Source: Aeromicrobium sp. IC_218
GTDB lineage: Bacteria; Actinomycetota; Actinomycetes; Propionibacteriales; Nocardioidaceae
Assembly: GCF_004336805.1 (NCBI RefSeq)
Contig: NZ_SJXM01000015.1
Location: forward strand, 1 to 64,000
Length of the DNA stretch: 64,000 bases
Direction of reading: 5' to 3'
In this document: positions 19,960-27,154 of the stretch, one piece after another
Layout: the number at the start of each line of letters is the position of its first letter
Position numbering within the stretch: the stretch's first letter is position 1
Translations under genes and position numbers: made by a program
The notes under the pieces: model-generated
Told to the model about the DNA's origin: nothing
The model's input: the letters and a program-made list of their open reading frames with translations, nothing else
Databases searched by the model: none

Positions 19960-20994
19960 TCAGCCGCGTCGGGTGCGCGGTCCCGTGCCGAACCAGCGCC
20001 GGTAGGCATGGGCGAACCCGGCCGCGTCGGCGTACCCCAGGCGGGCCGCCACGTCGTCGGTCGACAGGCCCGACTCCAGCAGCCCCGGAGCCGCGCTGCG
20101 CCGGACGTCCTCGAGCACCTCGCGGTAGGTCGCCCCGGACTCGGCGAGCCGCCGGCGCAGCGTGCGCTCGCTCGTGCCGAGCGCCTCGGCGACGTCCTTC
20201 ATGGCCGCGCCCGAGGGGAGCAGCTGGGAGACCAGGACCCGCACCTGGTCGAGCCCGGCGTCACCGCGCCGGGCCGAGGCCAGGTCGGCACACAGCCGCG
20301 AGCACCAGGCGTGGGTCGCGGCGCTGGCCTGCGGCAAGGGGGTGTCGAGCAGCGCGGGGTCGAGCACCAGCGCGTCGGTGGCGCTCCCCCACCGCGGCTC
20401 GGTGCCCAGGACCGCCCGGTACGGACGCGGGTCGGCGGGGGCCTCGCCGCTGAGCTGCACGGCCACGCCCGCCTCGGCCCCCGGCAGCGCCTCGCGCATG
20501 AGCTGGCAGATGGCGGCGAGGTCGCGCTCGGCCAGGAACCGGCCGACGTCGTCCGGGACGTCCGGCGGACGCCGCACCGTGACCCGGACGCCGCGCTCGT
20601 CGCCGGTGACCGACGGCGTGGCGAACGAGTGGCTGAGGTCCAGGAACCGCAGCCCGACCTCCATGGCGGCGCCGAAGGTGGGGGCGGACTGCATGGCGAA
20701 GCCGAGCACCCCGAACGTCGTCAGGTGGTAGCGCCGGCCCAGCTCGACGGCGGGGACGCCCCGCCGGGTGAGCTCACGGGCGACGTTGGCCATGACGTCC
20801 AGCTCCTGGCGGGCGGTCATCATCGCGTCGGGGTCGCGGCCGTCCACGGGCAGCCGGACGCCGGCGAACACGGCCGAGCGGGGCACCTTGAGCGCGTCGG
20901 TGAGGCTCAGCACCGGCTCGAGCCCGGCCGCGGCGCGCGGGAAGTCCCAGCCGGCCTGCGAGGGCAGCAGCGCGAGGGACATGGCCGTCATCAT
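19960..20994 (-). CDS. AraC-family transcriptional regulator (OruR/arabinose-bd type)
   Basis: DNA-binding regulator of about 344 residues. The N-terminal two-thirds is an effector domain of the kind found in OruR/ArgR-like AraC proteins (RYHLTTFGVLGFAMQSAPTFGAAMEVGLRF). The C-terminal AraC helix-turn-helix pair covers roughly the last 85 residues (MKDVAEALGTSERTLRRRLAESG; LSTDDVAARLGYADAAGFAHAYRRWFG). The start is set at ATG 20994 (MMTAMS). GTG 21027 and ATG 20982 are alternatives. It is divergent from the monooxygenase-GMC-decarboxylase genes with about 60 bp between, so it is the natural candidate regulator of them. Confidence 0.85.
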   Translation of the reverse strand: MMTAMSLALLPSQAGWDFPRAAAGLEPVLSLTDALKVPRSAVFAGVRLPVDGRDPDAMMTARQELDVMANVARELTRRGVPAVELGRRYHLTTFGVLGFAMQSAPTFGAAMEVGLRFLDLSHSFATPSVTGDERGVRVTVRRPPDVPDDVGRFLAERDLAAICQLMREALPGAEAGVAVQLSGEAPADPRPYRAVLGTEPRWGSATDALVLDPALLDTPLPQASAATHAWCSRLCADLASARRGDAGLDQVRVLVSQLLPSGAAMKDVAEALGTSERTLRRRLAESGATYREVLEDVRRSAAPGLLESGLSTDDVAARLGYADAAGFAHAYRRWFGTGPRTRRG

Positions 20995-21040
20995 GCCGTA
21001 TCTGGCCGCTGACGTGCTCCCGGTCACACTCGTCCGCGCC

Positions 21041-21046
21041 TAGCCT
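21041..21046 (+). promoter_or_regulatory. -10 box for monooxygenase operon
   Basis: TAGCCT, seven bases before the GTG start, implies a nearly leaderless transcript. No good -35 is visible, as expected for an activator-dependent promoter beside a divergent AraC gene. Confidence 0.45.
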
Positions 21047-21053
21047 GCCGAGG

Positions 21054-22514
21054 GTGAGCACCCCACGAGTCCGAGTCCTGGTCGTCGGCGCCGGCTTCGG
21101 CGGCCTGGCCGCGGCCGCCGAGCTGCAGCGCACCGGCGTCGCCGACGTGCAGGTGCTGGAGCGCGCCGACGAGGTCGGCGGCGTCTGGCGCGACAACACC
21201 TATCCCGGCGCCGCCTGCGACGTGCCGTCGGCGCTGTACTCGTGGTCGTGGGCGTCCGACCGCCCCTGGGGCCGGCGGTACGCACCCCAGCCGGAGATCC
21301 TCGACTACATCCGCGAGACCGCCGCCCAGCGCGGCCTGCGCGACCTGGTCCGCACCAAGACCGCGGTGACCGGCGCGCGCTACGACGAGACGAGCGGCAC
21401 CTGGCACGTCACGACCGCCGACGGCGAGACGATCGAGACCGACGTCGTCGTGTCGGCGGTCGGCCAGCTGTCCGAGCCGGTCGTCCCCGACCTGCCCGGC
21501 CGCGAGACGTTCGCCGGCCCGGCCTTCCACTCCGCGCAGTGGCGCCACGACGTCGACCTGACCGGCAAGCGGGTGGTGGTGGTCGGCACCGGCGCCAGCG
21601 CGATCCAGTTCGTGCCGCGCGTGGCCGAGCAGGCCGCGCACGTCACGGTCGTGCAGCGCTCGGCCCCCTACGTCGTCCCCAAGCCCGACCACCGGCACGG
21701 CCGGCTCCACCACGCCGTCCTGGACCGGCTCCCCCGCCTGCGCCGGCTCGAGCGCACCGCGATCTTCCGGCTCACCGAGCAGCTCAACGCCGCGCTGGGG
21801 CAGGACGGCCTGCTCACCTGGGTGCTGCGCGGCGTGTGGCGGATGCACCTGCGCCACCAGGTCAAGGACCCGGCGCTGCGGGCGCGGCTGGTGCCCGACT
21901 ACCCGCTGGGCTGCAAGCGGCTGCTGTTCTCCAACGAGTGGTACCCGGCGCTCGACCGGCCCCACGTGGACGTGGTGACCGAGCGGATCGAGCGCATCGA
22001 GCCCGCCGGCGTCCGCACCGCCGACGGCGTGCTGCACGAGGCGGACGTGCTGCTGTGGGGCACCGGGTTCGCGGCCACCGACTTCCTGTCGACGCTCACC
22101 GTCACCGGCGTCGGCGGGCGCGACCTGCACGAGCAGTGGGCCGACGGCGCCAGCGCGCACCTGGGCGTCGCGGTGCCCGGGTTCCCCGGCTTCTACTGCC
22201 TGTACGGCCCGCACACCAACCTGGGCGGCAGCTCGATCCTGGGCATGCTCGAGCCCCAGGCGCGCTACGTCGCCCAGCTGGTGCAGCGCCGCGCGGAGCG
22301 GCCCGGCACGCGGCTGGACGTCCGGCCCGACGTCGCCGCCGCCTTCGAGGACGAGATGCGCACCCGCCTGGACGGCAGCGTGTGGACCGGCTGCGCCAGC
22401 TGGTACCGCGGCAGCGACGGGCACATCAGCACGAACTGGCCCGGCCGCACGGCCGAGTACGCCCACCGGCTCGAGACCGTCCGGTGGTCCGACTACGAGG
22501 AGGTGCCCGCGTGA
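21054..22514 (+). CDS. Flavin monooxygenase, Baeyer-Villiger type
   Basis: FAD- and NADPH-dependent oxygenase of 486 residues, probably inserting oxygen next to a ketone carbonyl; substrate unknown. Motifs in order: FAD-binding GAGFGG (12-17), LERADEVGGVWRDNTYPGAACDVPS typical of this family, the fingerprint F153-x-G-x3-H159-x3-W163 (ending WR rather than WP), and NADPH-binding GTGASA (178-183). The C-terminal GTGFAATDFL is also conserved. First gene of a three-gene unit; its stop overlaps the GMC start (GTGA). Confidence 0.87.
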   Translation: MSTPRVRVLVVGAGFGGLAAAAELQRTGVADVQVLERADEVGGVWRDNTYPGAACDVPSALYSWSWASDRPWGRRYAPQPEILDYIRETAAQRGLRDLVRTKTAVTGARYDETSGTWHVTTADGETIETDVVVSAVGQLSEPVVPDLPGRETFAGPAFHSAQWRHDVDLTGKRVVVVGTGASAIQFVPRVAEQAAHVTVVQRSAPYVVPKPDHRHGRLHHAVLDRLPRLRRLERTAIFRLTEQLNAALGQDGLLTWVLRGVWRMHLRHQVKDPALRARLVPDYPLGCKRLLFSNEWYPALDRPHVDVVTERIERIEPAGVRTADGVLHEADVLLWGTGFAATDFLSTLTVTGVGGRDLHEQWADGASAHLGVAVPGFPGFYCLYGPHTNLGGSSILGMLEPQARYVAQLVQRRAERPGTRLDVRPDVAAAFEDEMRTRLDGSVWTGCASWYRGSDGHISTNWPGRTAEYAHRLETVRWSDYEEVPA

Positions 22515-24265
22515 GCGAGGCCCAGCACGACTACGACGTCCTGGTCATCGGCTCGGGGTTCGGCGGCAGCGTCACCGCCCTGCGGCTCACCGAGAAGGGC
22601 TACCGCGTCGGCGTCCTCGAGGCCGGCCGCCGGTTCGCCGACGACGAGCTCGCGAAGACGTCCTGGCGGGCGCGCGACTACCTGTTCGCGCCGGCCGCCG
22701 GGCTGCTCGGCATCCAGAAGATCACCCTGCTCAAGGACGTCCTCGTGCTGAGCGGCGCGGGCGTCGGGGGCGGGTCGCTGGTCTACGCCAACACGCTGTA
22801 CGAGCCGAAGGAGGGCTTCTTCCGCGACACGAGCTGGGCGCGGTTCACCGACTGGAAGGCCGAGCTCGCGCCCGCGTACGACCAGGCGAAGCGGATGCTC
22901 GGCGTCGAGGCGTACCCGCGCATCACCCCGTCGGACGAGGCGGTGCTCGGTGCCGCCCGGGCGATGGGCGTGGAGGACACGTTCGGCCCGACCGACGTCG
23001 GCGTGCTGTTCGGCGAGAGCCGCGGGATCGCACCGGGCACGAAGGTCGCCGACCCCTACTTCGGCGGCGTCGGGCCCGAGCGGACCACCTGCATCCACTG
23101 CGGCGACTGCATGACCGGGTGCAACGTCGGGGCCAAGAACACCACCGTGAAGAACTACCTCTACCTGGCCGAGCAGGCCGGGGCCCGGGTGCACGCGTTG
23201 ACCACCGTCACCGACGTCCGGCCGCTGCCCGGCGGCGGCTACGCGGTGCACACGCGCGGGACGAACAACGCCGCGCGCCACCGCACGACGGTGCTCACCG
23301 CCGACCAGGTCGTGTTCAGCGCCGCCGCGATCGGCACCCAGCGGCTGCTGCACCGGCTGCGCGACAACGGGTCGCTGCCCGGGCTGTCGCCGCGGCTGGG
23401 CCAGCTCACCCGCACCAACTCCGAGGCGATCCTGGGCGTCCGCACGCACAAGCCGGCGGCCGACTACAGCCAGGGCGTCTCCATCACGTCCTCGATCCAC
23501 CTGGACGACCACACCCACCTCGAGCCGTGCCGCTACGGGCCGGGCAGCAACACCATGGGCCTGCTCATGGCGATGATGGTCGACCCGGTCGACGGCAAGC
23601 GCCGCCTCGGCGTCGGCCTGCGCAACATGTGGCGCAAGCGGCGGTCGCTGCTCTGGTTCCACGACCCGCGGCGCTGGTCGCAGGAGACCATCCCGCTGCT
23701 GATCATGCAGACGTACGACAACTCGCTGTCGACGTTCACCCGCAAGCGGCTCGGCCGCCGGGTGATGTCGACGCGCCAGGGCGAGGGCGAGCCGAACCCG
23801 ACCTGGATCCGGCTCGGCCACGAGGCGGCGCGCGCGATCGCGAAGCACACCGGCGGCGAGCCGGCCGGCACGTGGCTGGACCTGGTCGACATCCCGACCA
23901 CCGGGCACCTGCTCGGCGGCGTGCCCATGGGCGAGGACGCCGACCGCGGCGTCATCGACCCGTACCACCGGGTGCACGGCTACCCGGGCCTGCACGTCAT
24001 CGACGGCTCGGCGGTGTGCGCGAACCTGGGCGTCAACCCGTCGCTGACCATCACCGCGATGTCCGAGCGGGCCGTGTCGCTGTGGCCGAACAAGGGCGAG
24101 GCCGACCCGCGCCCGGCGCCGGGCGAGCCCTACCGCCGGCTCTCCCCCGTCGCCCCGCGCCGTCCGGTCGTGCCGGAGACCGCCCCGGCCGCGCTGCGGC
24201 TGCCGGTCGTCGAGGTGCGCCAGGGCGACGCCGCCCGCCGCGCCGCCCAGCCGGAGCCGGCGTGA
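22511..24265 (+). CDS. choD: GMC-family oxidoreductase, ChoD (cholesterol oxidase)-like
   Basis: FAD-linked alcohol oxidase/dehydrogenase of 584 residues, closely resembling mycobacterial ChoD along its whole length (YDVLVIGSGFGGSVTALRLTEKGYRVGVLEAGRRF opening with the FAD motif at 14-19; SGAGVGGGSLVYANTLY; C-terminal VIDGSAVCANLGVNPSLTI). It has a four-cysteine cluster, C194-x2-C197-x2-C200-x3-C204, like a 4Fe-4S site. ChoD is annotated as a cholesterol oxidase, but its physiological substrate is uncertain, so the steroid link is inference. GTG start, 4-bp overlaps on both sides. Confidence 0.85.
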   Translation: MSEAQHDYDVLVIGSGFGGSVTALRLTEKGYRVGVLEAGRRFADDELAKTSWRARDYLFAPAAGLLGIQKITLLKDVLVLSGAGVGGGSLVYANTLYEPKEGFFRDTSWARFTDWKAELAPAYDQAKRMLGVEAYPRITPSDEAVLGAARAMGVEDTFGPTDVGVLFGESRGIAPGTKVADPYFGGVGPERTTCIHCGDCMTGCNVGAKNTTVKNYLYLAEQAGARVHALTTVTDVRPLPGGGYAVHTRGTNNAARHRTTVLTADQVVFSAAAIGTQRLLHRLRDNGSLPGLSPRLGQLTRTNSEAILGVRTHKPAADYSQGVSITSSIHLDDHTHLEPCRYGPGSNTMGLLMAMMVDPVDGKRRLGVGLRNMWRKRRSLLWFHDPRRWSQETIPLLIMQTYDNSLSTFTRKRLGRRVMSTRQGEGEPNPTWIRLGHEAARAIAKHTGGEPAGTWLDLVDIPTTGHLLGGVPMGEDADRGVIDPYHRVHGYPGLHVIDGSAVCANLGVNPSLTITAMSERAVSLWPNKGEADPRPAPGEPYRRLSPVAPRRPVVPETAPAALRLPVVEVRQGDAARRAAQPEPA

Positions 24266-24864
24266 GCACGCCGTACCCGCCGGAGCCCTGGCACCTGGTC
24301 GGCCGCGGGCTGATCACGACGTGGCGCGTGCCGGTCGGCGCGGTCCCGGCGCTGCCGCCGGGCGCCCGTCCGCTGCCCCTCGGGCCCGGACACGCGGCGG
24401 CCGTGACGATGCTGGTCGACTACCGTCCCGGCGGCGACCTGGCCTACCGCGAGCTGCTGGCCGGCGTGCTCGTGCGGGTCGGGCGCCGTCCGGCGCTGAG
24501 CGTCACCGACATCTGGGTCGACAGCGAGGCCTCGCTCGCCGGCGGACGCGCGCTGTGGGCCGTGCCCAAGCAGCTGGCCTCGTTCGGTCCCGGACGCCAG
24601 ACGTCGGTGGCCGCCGACGGCCGGCTGCTGGCCACGGTGGGCGAGGACGGCGTCGGCCGCCTGGCCGCACCGGTGCGCGTCGCCAGCCGCATCGCCCAGG
24701 AGCGGGACGGCCGGACGCTGGTCAGCCGCGTCGCGGCGTCCGGGCGGCTGCGACCGGCCCGGCTCACCTGGCACGTGCCCGCCCGCAGCCCCTTGGCCTG
24801 GCTCACCGCCGGACGTCCGCTCGTCTCGGTGGCCGCCGACCCGTTCTCGATGACCTTCGGCTGA
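24262..24864 (+). CDS. Acetoacetate decarboxylase-like protein
   Basis: Protein of 200 residues with the acetoacetate decarboxylase (ADC) fold signature. LLAGVLVRVGRRPALSVTDIWVDSEASLAGGRALWAVPKQLASF contains Lys103 at the position of the Schiff-base lysine. Many ADC-family members act as aldolase-dehydratases rather than decarboxylases, so the reaction is open. The GTG start overlaps the GMC stop (GTGA), so it is translated with the two oxidoreductases. It is convergent with the cbiX-like gene, 7 bp apart, with no obvious hairpin between. Confidence 0.75.
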   Translation: MSTPYPPEPWHLVGRGLITTWRVPVGAVPALPPGARPLPLGPGHAAAVTMLVDYRPGGDLAYRELLAGVLVRVGRRPALSVTDIWVDSEASLAGGRALWAVPKQLASFGPGRQTSVAADGRLLATVGEDGVGRLAAPVRVASRIAQERDGRTLVSRVAASGRLRPARLTWHVPARSPLAWLTAGRPLVSVAADPFSMTFG

Positions 24865-24871
24865 CCGCCGC

Positions 24872-25564
24872 TCAGCGCGCGGCGGCCAGCGCCGCCGGCA
24901 CCGCGCAGCGGTCGGCGACGAGGTCGACCAGCCGGTGGTCGGGCGTGCGGTCGTCGAGCAGCGGCGCGGAGACCCGGTCGGCCCCCGCCTCGCGCATGAG
25001 GTCGTCGAAGTAGCCGGGCGCGAGCAGGTAGTCGGCCACGACCACGCGGCGTCCCGGACGCCGCACGCGCGCCACCACGTCGGGCAGCCGCTCGCCGGTG
25101 CCGCCGAGCACGCCGACCGGCACGGGCGCCCCCCACGCCCGGGACAGGCGCCGGGCGGTGAGCGCGAGGTGCGCCTGCCCGGACGGGTCCCGGGTGCCCG
25201 CGGCGCCGAGCACGACCTGGTCATCCGGGCTCGCGCCGGCCTCGGCGAGCCGGTCCAGCAGCACGTCGACCAGGCGAGGGTCCGGCCCCATCGGCCCGGC
25301 GACGCTCACGCCCGGACGGTCGGCGGCCCGCGCGACGTCCACGCGGGTGTGGAAGCCGGCCGACAGCAGCAGCGGGACGACCCGGCGGGTGGCCCAGCGT
25401 CCGTCGCCGGCGGCGAGCACCGCCTCCAGGCTCGGCTCCTGCACGTCGACGAACGACTCCTCGAGCGGGCCGACCACGCGGCGCAGGGCGTCGGCGAGCG
25501 ACGCGACCGCGCGGCGTCCGCGGGGGTCGCGGGTGCCGTGGCTGGCGACGACGATCTGGTGCAC
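24872..25564 (-). CDS. Sirohydrochlorin chelatase-like protein (CbiX)
   Basis: Predicted metal chelatase of 230 residues for the sirohaem branch, supplying cofactor to nitrite reductase. The N-terminal half has both catalytic histidines, His9 (VASHGTRDP) and His72 (LLSAGFHTRVDVA). The C-terminal half repeats the fold but lacks them (LGAAGTRDPSG, LLAPGYFDDLM), as in two-domain CbiX proteins. GTG at 25564 is chosen because AGGAGG lies five bases upstream. Its own promoter carries the same 21-bp motif as nirB and narK, so co-regulation with nitrate assimilation is strongly suggested. Confidence 0.85.
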   Translation of the reverse strand: MHQIVVASHGTRDPRGRRAVASLADALRRVVGPLEESFVDVQEPSLEAVLAAGDGRWATRRVVPLLLSAGFHTRVDVARAADRPGVSVAGPMGPDPRLVDVLLDRLAEAGASPDDQVVLGAAGTRDPSGQAHLALTARRLSRAWGAPVPVGVLGGTGERLPDVVARVRRPGRRVVVADYLLAPGYFDDLMREAGADRVSAPLLDDRTPDHRLVDLVADRCAVPAALAAAR

Positions 25565-25587
25565 GGGTACCTCCTGGGTCACCGACC

Positions 25588-25608
25588 ACGCTAGGAAGCG
25601 CGTGTTTC
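25588..25608 (-). promoter_or_regulatory. Nitrate-regulon promoter motif, cbiX copy
   Basis: Minus strand GAAAC-N5-CTTCC-TAGCGT. The last hexamer fits a -10 box and GAAAC fits a GlnR half-site. Further upstream GTCAC lies 33 bp before GAAAC (three 11-bp steps), as in GlnR arrays. About 23 nt of leader with a Shine-Dalgarno follow. Confidence 0.65.
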
Positions 25609-25676
25609 GGGCCCGTCCGCCGCGCGCAAACCCTGCGTGACGGCGACCTCTCGTCACCGGGCGTGCGGCTGTGAGG

Positions 25677-26807
25677 TCAGGCGCCGGCGAGCTCGAGCCG
25701 GTAGCCCCGCTTGACCACGGTGCGGACGACCTCGCGCCCGACCGCCTCGCGCAGCCGCGCCACGGCGACCTCGACGGTGTGCGGGTCGCGGCTGTCGCCG
25801 GGCAGGACGTCGAGCAGCTCGTCGCGGCTGCGGACGCGTCCGGGGTCGGCGGCCAGGCAGCGCAGCAGCGCCAGCCCGCCGGGCGAGACCGGGAGCGGCG
25901 TGTGGTCAAGCGTGGCGGCGGTGGCCCGCACGCGCAGCATCCCGGCCGGCGTGGGCAGGGCTCCCTCGTCGTCGCCGAGGTCGAGCACGAGGCTGCGCAG
26001 CAGCGCGCCCAGCCGGGCGCGGGGCGGCACCAGGACGTCCAGGCCGAGGTCGCGCAGCGGGGCGGCGGTCACCTCGCCGACCGCGGCCAGCCGCAGCATC
26101 CCGGCGTCGACCAGCCCCATGACCGGTCCGAGCGCCTGCTCGGCCCGCAGCGCCTCCAGCCACGCGGCGGCGCCGGGCGCGGACGTGAACATGACCGCGT
26201 CGTAGCCGCCGGCGGCGGCCTCGCGCGCCGAGCGGCGGACCGCCTCGGGGTCGGCCGGCGGGCCCCAGCGGTAGACGACCAGGCTCGAGGTGGTGGCCCC
26301 GGCGGCGGTGAGGTGCCGCTCGAGGCCGTCGTCGCCGGCCCCGTGGTGCTGCACGACGATGCGCTGGCCCGCGACGCCGTCCGCGCGCAGGAAGTCGGCG
26401 ATCTCGGCGGACGTCTCGGACTCGGCCACCCAGTCGGGCACCAGGCCGGCGGCCTGCAGGGCGCCGCGGGCCTTGGGACCGCGGGCGACCACGCGGCTGT
26501 GCTGCAGCGACTCGATCAGCTCGTGGCCCAGGCCCACGGCCTCGGCGGTGTCCAGCCAGCTGCGGAAGCCGATGCCGGTGGTCACGACGACGACGTCCGC
26601 GGGCCGCTCGACCAGGGCGCGCGTCTCGGCGACGAGGCTCTCCTCGTCGATGTGGGACTCGACGCCGAGCGAGGAGGCGACGACGACGGACGCCCCGCGG
26701 CGCTGCAGGGCGTTGACGATGTCGTCGGCACGGCGCTGCGCGGTCACCAGGACGCGCGCGCCGCTGAGGACCGGACCGAGCGGGGACGTCGGCACCGCGT
26801 CGCTCAC
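25677..26807 (-). CDS. nnaR: NnaR-type nitrate regulator (HemD-like domain + winged helix)
   Basis: 376 residues. Residues 1 to about 260 resemble uroporphyrinogen-III synthase (LSGARVLVTAQRRADDIVNALQRRGA; GYDAVMFTSAPGAAAWLEAL). The last 100 residues are an OmpR/PhoB-type winged helix (LPVSPGGLALLRCLAADPGRVRSRDELLDVLPG; VEVAVARLREAVGREVVRTVVKRGYRLEL). This fusion, in a nirBD operon, is the layout of NnaR, which acts with GlnR to activate nitrate assimilation in Streptomyces and mycobacteria. A bifunctional HemD enzyme is the alternative. The GTG start overlaps the nirD stop by 4 bp. Confidence 0.85.
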   Translation of the reverse strand: MSDAVPTSPLGPVLSGARVLVTAQRRADDIVNALQRRGASVVVASSLGVESHIDEESLVAETRALVERPADVVVVTTGIGFRSWLDTAEAVGLGHELIESLQHSRVVARGPKARGALQAAGLVPDWVAESETSAEIADFLRADGVAGQRIVVQHHGAGDDGLERHLTAAGATTSSLVVYRWGPPADPEAVRRSAREAAAGGYDAVMFTSAPGAAAWLEALRAEQALGPVMGLVDAGMLRLAAVGEVTAAPLRDLGLDVLVPPRARLGALLRSLVLDLGDDEGALPTPAGMLRVRATAATLDHTPLPVSPGGLALLRCLAADPGRVRSRDELLDVLPGDSRDPHTVEVAVARLREAVGREVVRTVVKRGYRLELAGA

Positions 26808-27154
26808 GCCACCCCCTTCGCCTCGTCCGCCGCCACCGCGACCTCGACCTGTCCGCCGGCGACCCGCACCGGCCACACGCGCAGGCGCACCGCCGGGTCG
26901 TCCAGGCACTGGCCGGTCGCGAGCGAGAAGACCTGCTTGTGCAGGGGCGATGCTACCGTCGCCAGCTCCCCACGGGACCCGACCAGGCCACGGGCCAGGA
27001 CGTTGGCGCCGGTGAACGGGTCGCGGTGGTCGACCGCGTGCACCGCGCCCGACGCGAGCCGGAACAGCGCCACCTGCTCCCCACCGACCAGGGCGGCCGC
27101 ACCCCGGTCGGGCACCAGGTCGTCCAGCGCGCACACCTGCGTCCATCCGCTCAT
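26804..27154 (-). CDS. nirD: Nitrite reductase small subunit
   Basis: Rieske-fold partner of NirB, 116 residues. The fold is recognisable (VDHRDPFTGANVLARGL; ATVASPLHKQVFSLATGQCLDDP), but the Rieske ligands are absent: SPLH replaces CPLH and no C-x-H pair precedes it. This is normal for NirD, which does not bind a cluster. The ATG overlaps the nirB stop (ATGA). Confidence 0.93.
   Translation of the reverse strand: MSGWTQVCALDDLVPDRGAAALVGGEQVALFRLASGAVHAVDHRDPFTGANVLARGLVGSRGELATVASPLHKQVFSLATGQCLDDPAVRLRVWPVRVAGGQVEVAVAADEAKGVA

Noticed and set aside
25609-25676. Terminator between nnaR and cbiX (GTGACG ... CGTCAC)
   Set aside because: The stem is only 6 bp with a 9-base loop and no T-run; it more likely reflects GlnR-type GTCAC half-sites of the cbiX promoter.
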